This document shows positions 1 through 10,744 of a DNA stretch of 64,000 nt, one piece after another. The stretch is from Acidovorax sp. 106. GTDB lineage: Bacteria; Pseudomonadota; Gammaproteobacteria; Burkholderiales; Burkholderiaceae_C. The notes under the pieces are model-generated. The model saw only the letters and a program-made list of their open reading frames with translations. It had not been told where the DNA came from and searched no databases. The stretch covers positions 442,501-506,500 of the forward strand of contig NZ_RCCC01000001.1 in NCBI RefSeq assembly GCF_003663825.1, read 5' to 3'. The translations under genes were made by a program, and so were the position numbers. Within the stretch, counting starts at the first letter, position 1; each line of letters starts with the position of its first letter.

Positions 1-100
1 CGCCCACGCTTATCGGCTGTATATTTTTAATGAACCGGATCACAAATCAACCGAAGTTTTCTTTGCTTTCCCGACTTAGCTGCAATCAGCTGAGCCTCGA
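1..100 (-). promoter_or_regulatory. rRNA operon leader (5' part only)
   Basis: Read on the minus strand this stretch runs away from two strong promoters. It ends in a segment (about 1-40) that includes TTCATTAAAAAT and CAGCCGATAAGCGTGGGCG, resembling the leader just upstream of 16S rRNA in related bacteria (E. coli has an analogous TGTGTGGGCACT). The 22-39 part may be the boxA-like antitermination site. The rRNA genes themselves would lie to the left of the window, so this rests on promoter quality and leader resemblance. Confidence 0.7.
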
Positions 101-130
101 ATTCTAGCACAGTTTTTAAAGTCCTGTCAA
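101..130 (-). promoter_or_regulatory. rRNA operon promoter, proximal
   Basis: On the minus strand there is a perfect -35 TTGACA (125-130), an 18-bp spacer and a -10 TAGAAT (101-106). The spacer contains TTAAAAACTGT, which is shared with the second promoter 100 bp upstream. Strong sigma-70 elements followed by an rRNA-type leader point to the start-proximal promoter of an rRNA operon. Confidence 0.8.
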
Positions 131-200
131 ACTTTGGGGTCTTTGCAGTTTGCAGCAATTACTCTTTTCAGAACAACTACTGCATTTAGCGCAGCCTTAA

Positions 201-230
201 ATTGTACAACAGTTTTTAACCCGCCGACAA
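201..230 (-). promoter_or_regulatory. rRNA operon promoter, distal
   Basis: Minus-strand -35 TTGTCG (225-230), 18-bp spacer, -10 TACAAT (201-206). The spacer carries the same TTAAAAACTGT segment as the promoter at 101-130, and the two are exactly 100 bp apart, so they look like a duplicated promoter pair feeding the same transcript. Confidence 0.7.
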
Positions 231-254
231 CAAAAACCTAACTTTCTGCAACCC

Positions 255-294
255 CTTCGCTACCCCAACAATCTAAACCGTCTCAGTAGCGAAG
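255..294 (-). other. inverted repeat between phosphoribosyltransferase gene and rRNA promoters
   Basis: CTTCGCTAC at 255-263 pairs perfectly with GTAGCGAAG at 286-294 around a 22-base loop. No T-run follows, so it is not a canonical terminator. A TATGAT-like -10 (301-306, minus strand) lies immediately upstream but lacks a good -35. Function unknown. Confidence 0.4.
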
Positions 295-329
295 CCCTCG
301 ATCATAGCACTACTTTGGCCCCCCAAACC

Positions 330-857
330 TCAAAGCTTCCACTTTTCCAACAGTCTATCGGGTCCCAAACTGTCGTAGCCCTCAAAAGGCTGATGTATCC
401 AGGGGTTTGAGGGCAAGAACTCAACCGAATAGTCAGGAGTGAAAGAAGACACTCCCTTTGTCCAAATCACAGCACTACGAAGCTCTGTGATTGGCGCATA
501 GTTTGTTCTCAACATATCAAGCACCGCCCTGAGCGTGTGACCCGAATCGGCCAAGTCATCCACCAACAGCACTCGCCCAGCAATTTCACCTTTGGGTGTC
601 GTGATGAAGCGCGCGATGTCCAAATGACCTTGAACAGTGCCCGCTTCAGCTCGGTATGAACTCGTGGACATGATCGCCAGCGGCTTCGAGAAAATTCGAC
701 TGAGAATGTCTCCAGGCCTCAAACCACCTCGTGCCAAACAAAGAATCGTGTCAAATTCCCAGCCAGATTGATGCACCTTGAGTGCCAATTTTTCAATCAG
801 ACTATGGTACTCATCGTAGCTTACGTATAGGTGCTTGCCATCTTCTGTCAGCATCAT
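330..857 (-). CDS. phosphoribosyltransferase (purine salvage type)
   Basis: A 175-residue type I phosphoribosyltransferase. The PRPP-binding signature VLLVDDLADSGHT is at residues 96-108, and an N-terminal LARGGLRPGD segment (41-50) is typical of xanthine/guanine/hypoxanthine enzymes. It would make a purine nucleotide from base plus PRPP in the cytosol; the exact base cannot be read from sequence. It starts 13 bases after purA, so the two are probably co-transcribed, which fits purine metabolism. Two ATG codons stand in tandem (857 and 854). GGAG sits 4 bases before the first and 7 before the second, so 854 may be the true start. Confidence 0.85.
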   Translation of the reverse strand: MMLTEDGKHLYVSYDEYHSLIEKLALKVHQSGWEFDTILCLARGGLRPGDILSRIFSKPLAIMSTSSYRAEAGTVQGHLDIARFITTPKGEIAGRVLLVDDLADSGHTLRAVLDMLRTNYAPITELRSAVIWTKGVSSFTPDYSVEFLPSNPWIHQPFEGYDSLGPDRLLEKWKL

Positions 858-870
858 CTTGCTCCAAGCG

Positions 871-2259
<1,389 letters not shown>

Positions 2260-2274
2260 TCAATTTTCAAAATC

Positions 2275-3423
2275 TTAGATTGCACGAACAGTCCAACGAC
2301 CGGAAATTTCAACCAACTCTCGGTCAAAGTTGAATTCATCAGCATCACTCTCATGCCCTGGTAGTACACAGACAACAGTTTCACCCTGACTGCGCAATGC
2401 GATAACCGCCTGTTTGACGGCCACACAATCCACCCAAGGAGCGCGTATTGCTGTCTGAAGAGATCTAGCAGGAACGACGCCCACAATCTGCTTGATATCC
2501 AGACTGAAGCCCGCAGCAGGTCGGTTACGCCCAAACGCAGCACCGACCTCGTCATATCGGCCACCGCGGGCCATAGCGTCAGGGGCGCCTGGAGCGAACA
2601 CAGCGAAACGAACGCCGCTGTAATACGAATATCCACGCAAGTCCGCCAAGTCGAAGGTAACGGTCTGATCGCTGAATGCCGAAGCCAAACGCTTCAACTC
2701 ATCAACCAAGTCAGCAACCCCCGGGAAGCAACCCAACACGCGCTGGGCCTTATCTAAAACCGACGCATCGCCAAAAAGTCCCGGCAGGGCCATGAGCCCA
2801 TCCCGGCTTGCCTTTGGAAAGGATTCCGAAAGATGGTCAATTTCCGTCAAGTCCTTGCGAGCCAATGCTCCATGCAAATCTCGCAATACAGACGGACTTA
2901 CTGGCAAGCCTGCAAGCAGACAACGAACGATACGAACATCTGCAAGATCAATCGTCATTTTGGCAATGCCAGCCCGATGCAAGCACTCAACAGCCAGAGT
3001 CAAAGCCTCAATATCAGCCTCCAGCCCTGCATGGCCATAAATTTCAGCTCCAAACTGGAGCGGCTCTCTCGTCGCATGCGGCTTATCGGGTCGCGTATGC
3101 AAAACGGGCCCGCAGTAACAAAGCCGAGTCACGCCTGGGCGATTGAGCAGATGGGCGTCAATCCGTGCCACCTGTTGTGTGGTGTCAGCACGCAAACCCA
3201 TAGAGCGGCCAGACAACTGATCGACCAACTTGAACGTTTGCAAACTCAATGCTTCACCCGCACCCGTTAACAAAGAATCCAAGTGTTCCAACATGGGCGG
3301 AATGACCAATTCGTACCCATAGCTGCGCGCAGTATCGAGCATGCCTCGGCGCAACTCTTCGATGTGTCGAGCCTCTGAGGGCAGAACATCGGCAACGTGA
3401 TCCGGGAGGATCCAAGCGGACAT
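2275..3423 (-). CDS. hisZ: ATP phosphoribosyltransferase regulatory subunit HisZ
   Basis: 382 residues related to class II histidyl-tRNA synthetase catalytic domains but without tRNA-synthetase function. In species with a short HisG it forms the hetero-octameric first enzyme of histidine synthesis. Seen here are [15 protein letters not shown] (motif 2-like region) and a late [12 protein letters not shown] block, and there is no C-terminal anticodon-binding domain, unlike the true HisS at 10745. Location between hflC and purA is the standard place. ATG start at 3423. The 140 bp to hflC hold no further gene; the small DUF2065 gene often found here is absent. Confidence 0.93.
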   Translation of the reverse strand: MSAWILPDHVADVLPSEARHIEELRRGMLDTARSYGYELVIPPMLEHLDSLLTGAGEALSLQTFKLVDQLSGRSMGLRADTTQQVARIDAHLLNRPGVTRLCYCGPVLHTRPDKPHATREPLQFGAEIYGHAGLEADIEALTLAVECLHRAGIAKMTIDLADVRIVRCLLAGLPVSPSVLRDLHGALARKDLTEIDHLSESFPKASRDGLMALPGLFGDASVLDKAQRVLGCFPGVADLVDELKRLASAFSDQTVTFDLADLRGYSYYSGVRFAVFAPGAPDAMARGGRYDEVGAAFGRNRPAAGFSLDIKQIVGVVPARSLQTAIRAPWVDCVAVKQAVIALRSQGETVVCVLPGHESDADEFNFDRELVEISGRWTVRAI

Positions 3424-3563
3424 GTAGAAAGAGGGATGCTGTTAAAACCGCAATTCTACCGGGTGAGCGAACAACGGCCAGCAATCCCTACAGGTTCATG
3501 CCAATCAACATGCAAAAACTTCAAACAGATCGACTCGGAAGAATCATGCGGTCACGCAAGCAA

Positions 3564-4469
3564 CTAGCGACGAGCCGAGGTACTGCCAGCACCCTGCCCA
3601 TCGCGAAAGACCCTGAAAAAATCTGATGTCGATGGATCCACAACAACCAGATCAGATTTCTTGCTCAAAGTCGCCTTATAGGCCTCCAAGCTACGATAAA
3701 AATGTGCAAACTGCGCATCGCGACCAAAAGCTTCAGCATAGATGCGAGCAGCCTCGGCATCCCCCTCACCCTTGGCTCTTTGAGCATCTCGATTTGCATT
3801 TGCAATCGCAACCTCGCGCTGACGATCCGCATCGGCGCGAATTTTTTCACCTTCAGCAGCACCTGTTGAGCGCAACTCGTTGGCAACCCGCTTACGCTCC
3901 GCCTCCATGCGACGGTACACAGATTCTGTGATAGCTTCCACATAATCGACCCGAGTGATGCGGACATCAACGACATCGACACCCCAAGGCTTTGCGCCAC
4001 GCACGGCACCCAACACCTCTCGCTTGACGTCTTCCATGACGGCTTCTCGCTTCAGAGAGAGGAGCTCCTTGACCGTGCGTTTATTGATTTCTTCCTGGAA
4101 AGCATTCCGAACAACGCGATTCAGTTGAGCGGCGCCAGCCTCCTCATCAAGACCGACATTGCGGATGTATTGGGCAGGTTCCGAAATGCGCCAGCGCACA
4201 TACCAATCAATCACGACCCGCTGCTTTTCGGCCGTAAGCATAGGCTCCGTGTCTTTGCTGTCCAGCGTCAGAAGCCGCTTGTCAATGTAAGAAACATTCT
4301 GAAAAGGCGGCGGTAACTTGAAGTTCAAACCGGGTTCGGTGATGACCTCTTTGATTTGTCCTAGCGCGTAAACGACGCCAAACTGGCGCTGATCGACCAC
4401 AAAGAACATAGAACTCATCAAGGCAAGCACAACCAAAAAAGTTGTAGCAATAAATCCAATTCGATTCAC
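3564..4469 (-). CDS. hflC: protease modulator HflC
   Basis: 301 residues with one N-terminal membrane segment (about 5-24) followed by a periplasmic SPFH/band-7 domain and a long charged coiled-coil tail. With HflK it forms the inner-membrane HflKC assembly around FtsH. The start is GTG (4469), supported by AGGAG six bases upstream; no nearer ATG fits. It lies 9 bases downstream of hflK and is clearly co-transcribed. Confidence 0.95.
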   Translation of the reverse strand: MNRIGFIATTFLVVLALMSSMFFVVDQRQFGVVYALGQIKEVITEPGLNFKLPPPFQNVSYIDKRLLTLDSKDTEPMLTAEKQRVVIDWYVRWRISEPAQYIRNVGLDEEAGAAQLNRVVRNAFQEEINKRTVKELLSLKREAVMEDVKREVLGAVRGAKPWGVDVVDVRITRVDYVEAITESVYRRMEAERKRVANELRSTGAAEGEKIRADADRQREVAIANANRDAQRAKGEGDAEAARIYAEAFGRDAQFAHFYRSLEAYKATLSKKSDLVVVDPSTSDFFRVFRDGQGAGSTSARR

Positions 4470-4478
4470 AAAACTCTC

Positions 4479-5813
4479 CTAGCGAACTTCGCGCTCACGG
4501 CTACGACCACTGTCACGCCCCCTGACGTCAACAGGCGCCGAGTTTGAAGAGGCTTGCGGAACAACGTTCCCCGAAGCGCCGGAAGCAGACTCAACCAAAG
4601 CAGCTCCCGGAGCCCCAGCAGCACTTTGCATGATTTTGTCCAAGGGCATATACAACAGGTTTGAACCTTGGCGAGACTCCACAATCACCTTGGTCACACT
4701 TCCATAAATTTGCTGCATCGCATCAAGATACATGCGATCCCGGGTGATCTGAGGCGCCTTTTGGTACTCCGTCAAAATCGAAGAAAACCGCTGCGCATCA
4801 CCTTGGGCTTGGGCAACGATTCTTGCCTTGTATGCAGAAGACTCTTCAGCAAGCCGAGACGCCGCACCAACCGCTCGCGGAATAACGTCATTGGCATAGG
4901 CCTGCGCTTCATTTTTTGCGCGTTCACGCTCTTGCCCCGCCTTCAAGACATCATCGAACGAGGCTTGTACCTGTTCAGGAGGCCGAACCCCACCCTGTTG
5001 CAAATTGATGCCGACAACCTCAACACCCACCTTATACCGATCCAGGATGGTCTGCATAAGTTGACGCACCCGAGGAGCGATCTGGTCTCGCTCCTCAGAT
5101 AACGCCGTATCCATTCGCATCTTGCCAACAACCTCACGCACCGCAGTTTCTGCAGCCTGGACTACAGCGTCAGAGGGATTTTTGCTCTCAAACAACCAAG
5201 CTCTGGCATCGCTCAATCGGTACTGCACAGCGAACTTGATTTCGACGATGTTTTCATCCTCGGTCAACATCGCTGATTCACGAAGCCCAGTACTCTTGAC
5301 AATCGAATCCCTGCCGACATCCGCAGAACGAATTTGAGTCACGAACACCAGCTCATGGCGCTCGATTGGATAGGGCAATCGCCAGTTGAAACCAGCCCCT
5401 ACAGTTGATTTGTACTTTCCAAACTGGGTGATGACGGCCTGCTGACCTTCTTTAACGATAAAAAACCCCGAGGCCATCCACACCGCCAAGGCAATCCCCC
5501 CAATCAGGGCGATGCCAACACCCGCATTGCGCATGTCAGGCTGCCCACCTTTAGGAGCCCCGCCACCGGAGCCTCCACCAAAGAGGCCACTCAACTTGCG
5601 GTTGAGATCTCGCCAGAGTTCATCCAGGTCGGAGGAATGCCCGCCGCCTGCCGCCTGGCCACGGTCTCTTGGACTGGGTGTCTTGTCCCCGGGTTGGCGA
5701 ACTTCATCTGGCTTATCTTCGCCCCGCCCCCATCGAGGGTCGTTCAAATTAAAAACCCCTGATGCCAACCTCTGCAACGCAGCTAAGCGCGAATCGCGAT
5801 TTTGAAAATTCAT
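4479..5813 (-). CDS. hflK: FtsH protease activity modulator HflK
   Basis: 444 residues. The N-terminus has the family NDPRWGRGE motif and a Gly-rich stretch, then one membrane segment (about 100-120) and an SPFH/band-7 domain. The C-terminal tail is Ser/Ala/Gly-rich. Partner of HflC in controlling FtsH. ATG at 5813 is preferred because MNFQNRDSR matches the family start and AAGAGA stands about 8 bases upstream. The frame stays open to a TTG at 5870 overlapping the hflX stop, which is less likely. Confidence 0.94.
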   Translation of the reverse strand: MNFQNRDSRLAALQRLASGVFNLNDPRWGRGEDKPDEVRQPGDKTPSPRDRGQAAGGGHSSDLDELWRDLNRKLSGLFGGGSGGGAPKGGQPDMRNAGVGIALIGGIALAVWMASGFFIVKEGQQAVITQFGKYKSTVGAGFNWRLPYPIERHELVFVTQIRSADVGRDSIVKSTGLRESAMLTEDENIVEIKFAVQYRLSDARAWLFESKNPSDAVVQAAETAVREVVGKMRMDTALSEERDQIAPRVRQLMQTILDRYKVGVEVVGINLQQGGVRPPEQVQASFDDVLKAGQERERAKNEAQAYANDVIPRAVGAASRLAEESSAYKARIVAQAQGDAQRFSSILTEYQKAPQITRDRMYLDAMQQIYGSVTKVIVESRQGSNLLYMPLDKIMQSAAGAPGAALVESASGASGNVVPQASSNSAPVDVRGRDSGRSREREVR

Positions 5814-5866
5814 GCGCAAAATCTCTTGGTCTCTATAGGTAACGATCAGAACAGCATTGTGCCCAA

Positions 5867-7027
5867 TCAAGCCGAAAGCTCTGAAAATTCAGCCCCATCA
5901 GCTGGGGACATCTCTGCGGCTTCACGCGAAACGATCTCAGAGAGTATTTCCCTCAGCGCACCGACACCCATCCCCGTCAAGGCACTTACAAAAACCCGCG
6001 TGCACAAAATGCCATTCAAGTCGTAAGTATCTTTTGACACAAGAGGATGAGACGGCTCAGCCAAAGCATCAGACTTGTTGAATACTAAAATCTGAGGAAT
6101 TCGGTCCGCGCCAATTTCGGTCAACACACGCTGCACTTGCTGAATTTGCTCTGGAAAAGCAGGGTTGGCCGCATCCACAACATGGAGCAACAAATCAGCA
6201 TCCACAGCCTCTTGCAAGGTAGCCTGAAACGCATCGACAAGTCCGTGCGGAAGATCACGAATGAATCCAACCGTATCAGACAAAGAGATTGAGCGGCCAG
6301 CGTCAGCAAGGTACAGCTGCCGCGTTGTGGTGTCCAAGGTCGCAAACAGCTGATCAGCAGCATAGGCACGCGCCTTGACCAAGGCATTGAACAAAGTCGA
6401 TTTGCCTGCATTCGTGTAACCAACCAGTGAGATAGTGAACGCGTCACGCCGCTCACGCTGCTTGCGCTGCGTAGAACGCTGGCGCTTGACCTTGAGCAAC
6501 CGCTCCTTGGTCCGCTTGATAGCATCACCAATCATGCGCCGGTCGAGTTCAATCTGCGTTTCCCCAGGGCCTCCACGCGTACCGATACCACCGCGCTGCC
6601 GCTCCAAGTGGGACCACCTGCGCACTAAACGCGTACTCAAATACTGCAGTTTGGCAAGTTCCACCTGCAACTTGCCTTCGTGACTGCGGGCACGTTGCGC
6701 AAAAATCTCCAGAATGAGCAGAGTACGGTCGTTGACAGGAAGCTCCAGGTGCCGCTCAAGGTTGCGCTGCTGCGCAGGACTTAGAGACTGGTCAAAGAGT
6801 ACCTCGACGGCGCCGTGCATTTGCGCCAGCATTCTGATCTCATCAGCCTTGCCACTACCAACGAACAAGGCGGCATCCGGAGCCCTGCGCTTGCAGGTCA
6901 CGCGCGCAACAGGGTTCAACCCCGCCGTTTGAGCAAGCAAACCTAACTCTTCCAGCGCAGCATCAAAATGAGGAAGCCCCATATCAACACCAACCAAGAT
7001 GACTGGGGGTGTCGTTTGGGGCTTCAT
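5867..7027 (-). CDS. hflX: ribosome-associated GTPase HflX
   Basis: 386 residues. N-terminal HflX domain with the Gly-rich GGIGTRGGPGETQIE (146-160) and a helical linker, then a GTPase domain with G1 GYTNAGKS (203-210), G3 DTVG (251-254) and G4 NKSD. The family splits stalled or hibernating 70S ribosomes. The hfq-hflX-hflK-hflC order is a classic conserved block. ATG start at 7027. Confidence 0.96.
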   Translation of the reverse strand: MKPQTTPPVILVGVDMGLPHFDAALEELGLLAQTAGLNPVARVTCKRRAPDAALFVGSGKADEIRMLAQMHGAVEVLFDQSLSPAQQRNLERHLELPVNDRTLLILEIFAQRARSHEGKLQVELAKLQYLSTRLVRRWSHLERQRGGIGTRGGPGETQIELDRRMIGDAIKRTKERLLKVKRQRSTQRKQRERRDAFTISLVGYTNAGKSTLFNALVKARAYAADQLFATLDTTTRQLYLADAGRSISLSDTVGFIRDLPHGLVDAFQATLQEAVDADLLLHVVDAANPAFPEQIQQVQRVLTEIGADRIPQILVFNKSDALAEPSHPLVSKDTYDLNGILCTRVFVSALTGMGVGALREILSEIVSREAAEMSPADGAEFSELSA

Positions 7028-7103
7028 TGTGCAGACCTCGGCACGCTCTTAATGAGATATGCCACAAGCAAAAGAGAGTTTAGCGCAGTGATGAGTGTGA
7101 GGC

Positions 7104-7355
7104 CTAAGCACCAGCGTCCGTGTCCGATGACTCTGCGGTCGAAAAACTCACAGCACGCCCAGGAACGATCGTGGAGATAGCGTGCTTGTAGACCATCTGG
7201 GTGACAGTGTTACGCAGCAAAACGACGTACTGATCAAAAGACTCAATTTGACCTTGTAACTTGATTCCATTCACCAAGTAAATGGACACTGGAACGTGTT
7301 CACGCCGCAGTGCATTCAGGAATGGATCTTGAAGAAGTTGACCTTTATTGCTCAC
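7104..7355 (-). CDS. hfq: RNA chaperone Hfq
   Basis: 83 residues with Sm1 and Sm2 strands, including the invariant YKHAIS in Sm2 and an N-terminal QDPFLNALR, so the hexamer sRNA-binding faces should be intact. It promotes sRNA-mRNA pairing. The start is taken as GTG at 7355 because translation then begins SNKGQLLQ as in orthologues and GGAG lies seven bases upstream; the frame is open further to 7397 without family resemblance. Short acidic C-terminal tail (SSDTDAGA). Lies between der and hflX. Confidence 0.96.
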   Translation of the reverse strand: MSNKGQLLQDPFLNALRREHVPVSIYLVNGIKLQGQIESFDQYVVLLRNTVTQMVYKHAISTIVPGRAVSFSTAESSDTDAGA

Positions 7356-7511
7356 GATATGCTCCGTGTTCAAAATGTTGTTGTAAAGCAGCACCATACC
7401 ACACCAAGGATAGCTGCCAGGTGAAATGATGCATTGCCCTTTGGGCTCGACGGATAGTCAACCCGCCGAACCATTGGTTCAAGCGCTTTTCAAACCAACT
7501 AAGCCGCCAAG

Positions 7512-8858
7512 CTACGAGCTCTCGCCGTCCTTGAAGGGATTGTGAGACGTTTTCATCTCGATTCTCAGTGGCGTACCGACCAGTTCAAACTCTTTGCGAA
7601 AACGACCTTCCAGAAACCGCTTATACGCCGCCGTCACATGTTCCAGTGAGTTACCGTGGATCACGATCACCGGTGGGTTCATACCACCCTGGTGGGCATA
7701 ACGCAGCTTGGGCCTGAACATGCCTGATCGCTGAGGGCTTTGAAACTGCACGGCCTCCAACAGCAACCTCGTCAAGACAGGCGTAGGCATTTTGCAGTTT
7801 GCTGCCTTGTGGGCCTGCGCAATGGATGTCCACAACGGACCAAGGCCCTGCCTCTTCTTCGCAGAGATGTAGTGCAAAGATGCAAATTTCAAAAATGACA
7901 GCCGAGACTCGATAGAACGCTCAAGCAGTTGACGCTGGTAATCATCCACAGCATCCCATTTGTTCACGGCTATCACAACAGCCCGCCCACTCTCAAGAAT
8001 GTACCCAGCGATGTGAGCATCTTGATCTGTCACTCCCTGGGTCGCATCCAAGAGCAGCAAGACGACGTTGGAGGACTCAATCGCCTGCAGGGTCTTGACC
8101 ACTGAAAATTTTTCGATCGCCTCAAAGACCTGCCCCTTGCGTCGCAAGCCCGCCGTATCAATCAACTCAAATTTTTGACCATTTTTCTCAAACGGCACAG
8201 AAATCGCGTCTCGCGTGGTGCCCGGCATGTCAAAAGCGACCAAGCGCTCCTCACCCAGCCAAGTATTGATCAGCGTCGATTTCCCGACATTAGGCCGCCC
8301 TGCTACCGCCAGCTTGATGACATCAGAGGGAGTTTCCGAAACTGCCTCATCATCAAGGTCGGGAATGTTGAGAAGAGCAAACGCGGCATCGAAGATGCCG
8401 CGAATCCCTTGGCCATGGGCCGCAGATGCAGGGACCACAGCCCCCAAACCCAACTCATAGAACTCTGCAAGCTGAACCCCCTCCACCATACCTTCGGCCT
8501 TGTTAGCCACAAGCAGGCAGGGCTTACTCAGGCGTCGCAGGTATTTGGCAATGTCATGGTCTTGTGCGGAAACACCAGCGCGAGCATCCACGATGAACAA
8601 AACCACATCAGCTTCGGCAACCGCTTGCTGGGTCTGTTTGGCCATCTCGCGGTAAATTCCCGCAGAAGCATCTGGCTCGAATCCACCAGTGTCCACCACG
8701 ATGTACTCGTGCTTGCCCTGCCGCCCATTGCCATAGTGACGATCACGCGTGAGACCCGCAAAATCAGCAACGATGGCGTCCCGCGATTTGGTTAAACGGT
8801 TGAAAAGTGTTGACTTCCCAACATTTGGGCGCCCGACAAGGGCAATAACTGGCTTCAT
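7512..8858 (-). CDS. der: ribosome biogenesis GTPase Der (EngA)
   Basis: 448 residues with two tandem GTPase domains, the hallmark of the family: G1 GRPNVGKS at 9-16 and again at 187-194, DTGG at 56-59, NKAE at 119-122 and NKWD in the second domain, then a C-terminal KH-like domain. Needed for 50S assembly. Preceded by bamB at 17 bases spacing, so probably one transcript. ATG start at 8858. Confidence 0.97.
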   Translation of the reverse strand: MKPVIALVGRPNVGKSTLFNRLTKSRDAIVADFAGLTRDRHYGNGRQGKHEYIVVDTGGFEPDASAGIYREMAKQTQQAVAEADVVLFIVDARAGVSAQDHDIAKYLRRLSKPCLLVANKAEGMVEGVQLAEFYELGLGAVVPASAAHGQGIRGIFDAAFALLNIPDLDDEAVSETPSDVIKLAVAGRPNVGKSTLINTWLGEERLVAFDMPGTTRDAISVPFEKNGQKFELIDTAGLRRKGQVFEAIEKFSVVKTLQAIESSNVVLLLLDATQGVTDQDAHIAGYILESGRAVVIAVNKWDAVDDYQRQLLERSIESRLSFLKFASLHYISAKKRQGLGPLWTSIAQAHKAANCKMPTPVLTRLLLEAVQFQSPQRSGMFRPKLRYAHQGGMNPPVIVIHGNSLEHVTAAYKRFLEGRFRKEFELVGTPLRIEMKTSHNPFKDGESS

Positions 8859-8874
8859 TCAATACCTATCACTA

Positions 8875-10044
8875 TCAATCTGGACGGAAGCCGTACACGC
8901 CGCCACTTCGCGTTACAACAACCAAAGTATCTGCAGCAACCACTGGGGCCGCAACCATGCCTGAGGAATCAGTCATGACGCGATTCAAAGGAGCACCATC
9001 GGCGCGCGACAAAAAGTGGATCCAGCCGGACTCATCACCCAAGACCACAGACCGCCCCAAGACCAAGGGTGCTGTCAACTTTCGCAACCTGAGTCGATCA
9101 GAAGACCACAAGCGTGTTCCATCATCGCGGCGCCAAGCAATCACATGTCCATTGCTCTCAGTCCCATAGATGGCTTCAGAGTCCCCGTGAACACCTTCAG
9201 AGCCACTGGCCTGCAGAGACCAAACAACATTGGCCCGATCTCGGACCACATTCACACAGCCCACAGAGGCTTGGAATGCACGTACACAAACCGAATCCCC
9301 CACACGGCTGACGCGCCCCACCAACTCTACCAAACGCTCAACGTCATTGATTCCACGTGGACTGGCCAAGGGAACCTCCCAACGGACCGTCCCGGTGTCA
9401 GGGTTCAATCCGACCAGCCGACCTGACATACCAACTACCAAGGTATCACCCACAGCAGCTATCACGCCACCTTGCCGTAAGACCAAGGCTTCGCCTCCGG
9501 ACCGTGCCTGGTTCCAGAGCTTTCGCCCCGTATTCAAATCAAACGCGGAAACCGAACGATCTGCGGCCAAGACGAATACGCGGCCACCAGCAACCAAAGG
9601 TGCCGTAAATACCTGCGAAGCAAGACTTTGACGCCACGCCTCTTTACCCTGGTCCAGCACGATCAGAGCGTTGGATCGAGAGACCACAGCCGTATATCGA
9701 GCGTCACTACCAACGCCTGCCGACAAAGGCTCCCCAAGACTTGCACGCCACAAATCACCACCGGTTCGGGCATCAATCGCAACCAGCCCCCCTTCGGACG
9801 AAGCAATCGTCACCCGATAGTCCTGAACACGGACATCCAACGCTGCGCCTGACGAAGCGCCAACCTTGGAACTCCAAGCCTGACGGACACCCAGAACCGG
9901 GATGTTTTCCCCTAAATCAGGGGCGACAGCTTTGCTTCCACCCCACATGGAGCAGCCGCTCAAAGCGATTGCGATCACCAGAGGAGCAACTCGCGTACAC
10001 CATCTGGACGGACGAAGTGAAGATATGGAAGCTATTGATTTCAT
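8875..10044 (-). CDS. bamB: outer membrane assembly lipoprotein BamB
   Basis: 389 residues. Lipoprotein signal with lipobox LSGC (Cys31), then repeated PQQ-like beta-propeller blades (motifs such as GGLVAIDARTGGDLW and VSAFDLNTGRKLW). Scaffold lipoprotein of the BAM complex on the periplasmic face of the outer membrane. Its ATG overlaps the yfgM TGA (ATGA at 10041-10044), indicating translational coupling. Confidence 0.93.
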   Translation of the reverse strand: MKSIASISSLRPSRWCTRVAPLVIAIALSGCSMWGGSKAVAPDLGENIPVLGVRQAWSSKVGASSGAALDVRVQDYRVTIASSEGGLVAIDARTGGDLWRASLGEPLSAGVGSDARYTAVVSRSNALIVLDQGKEAWRQSLASQVFTAPLVAGGRVFVLAADRSVSAFDLNTGRKLWNQARSGGEALVLRQGGVIAAVGDTLVVGMSGRLVGLNPDTGTVRWEVPLASPRGINDVERLVELVGRVSRVGDSVCVRAFQASVGCVNVVRDRANVVWSLQASGSEGVHGDSEAIYGTESNGHVIAWRRDDGTRLWSSDRLRLRKLTAPLVLGRSVVLGDESGWIHFLSRADGAPLNRVMTDSSGMVAAPVVAADTLVVVTRSGGVYGFRPD

Positions 10045-10727
10045 TTCTTTACATCCGGCGAAGCAACCGCACCAGAGGACGTGCTTTGAGGATCGACACC
10101 CAGCCCATTCAGTTTGACTTCAACCATGCGCCGGTATTCAATGGTTTCATCCAGTGCCTTGTAGGCCCGACCGTACTCAACCACAGCATCTGACCGCCGA
10201 TCAAGCAACATCAGAACATCACCTTTGCGGTCGGCTGCGATGCCCTCAAACTCAGGTGGAAAACTACCCTGCAATTGCTGCAAAGCCGCATCAAACTGCT
10301 TTTGCTCCATCAGCACACTGGACAACCGCAGCTTGGCAATGGCCTTGTACCCTGCGTCCGTAGATTGCTCGGCCACCCAGCCAAGCGCGGATTTAGCAGC
10401 ATCCAGGTCGCCAGCTTCCTGCATCGTCTTTGCCAAAGCAAAACCCGCCATATCGGCCTGTGGCGTACCAGAGTACTTCGCCTTGATATCGGTAAACGCC
10501 TGCTCCACGCGTGATTGATCTTTTGCTTGAGCGGCAACCTCCACGGCATCCAACAAAGCAGCCGCTTGAGAGGCTTGTCGATTTTGCCAATATTGGTACC
10601 CATTCCACGCCGCCAGCCCCCCCATCACCACCAGCAAGACTGCCGAAATAGGTGTACCCCAGGTATTCCAGAAATGCTTGAGCTGATCAAGCTGTTCTTG
10701 TTCTTCCAGATCTAAGTGATTTGCCAT
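10041..10727 (-). CDS. YfgM-like tetratricopeptide membrane protein
   Basis: 228 residues. Short cytosolic N-terminus (MANHLDLEEQEQLDQLKHFW), one membrane segment (about 25-45), then TPR-like helices in the periplasm. The family associates with SecYEG and periplasmic chaperones. The hisS-yfgM-bamB-der order matches E. coli and most betaproteobacteria, which supports the assignment despite low sequence conservation. Confidence 0.85.
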   Translation of the reverse strand: MANHLDLEEQEQLDQLKHFWNTWGTPISAVLLVVMGGLAAWNGYQYWQNRQASQAAALLDAVEVAAQAKDQSRVEQAFTDIKAKYSGTPQADMAGFALAKTMQEAGDLDAAKSALGWVAEQSTDAGYKAIAKLRLSSVLMEQKQFDAALQQLQGSFPPEFEGIAADRKGDVLMLLDRRSDAVVEYGRAYKALDETIEYRRMVEVKLNGLGVDPQSTSSGAVASPDVKK

Positions 10728-10744
10728 GAATGCTTTACGTCAGT

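Noticed and set aside
3424..3563. Possible DUF2065 gene between hflC and hisZ
   Set aside because: The 140-bp gap has stops in all useful frames and is too short for the family.
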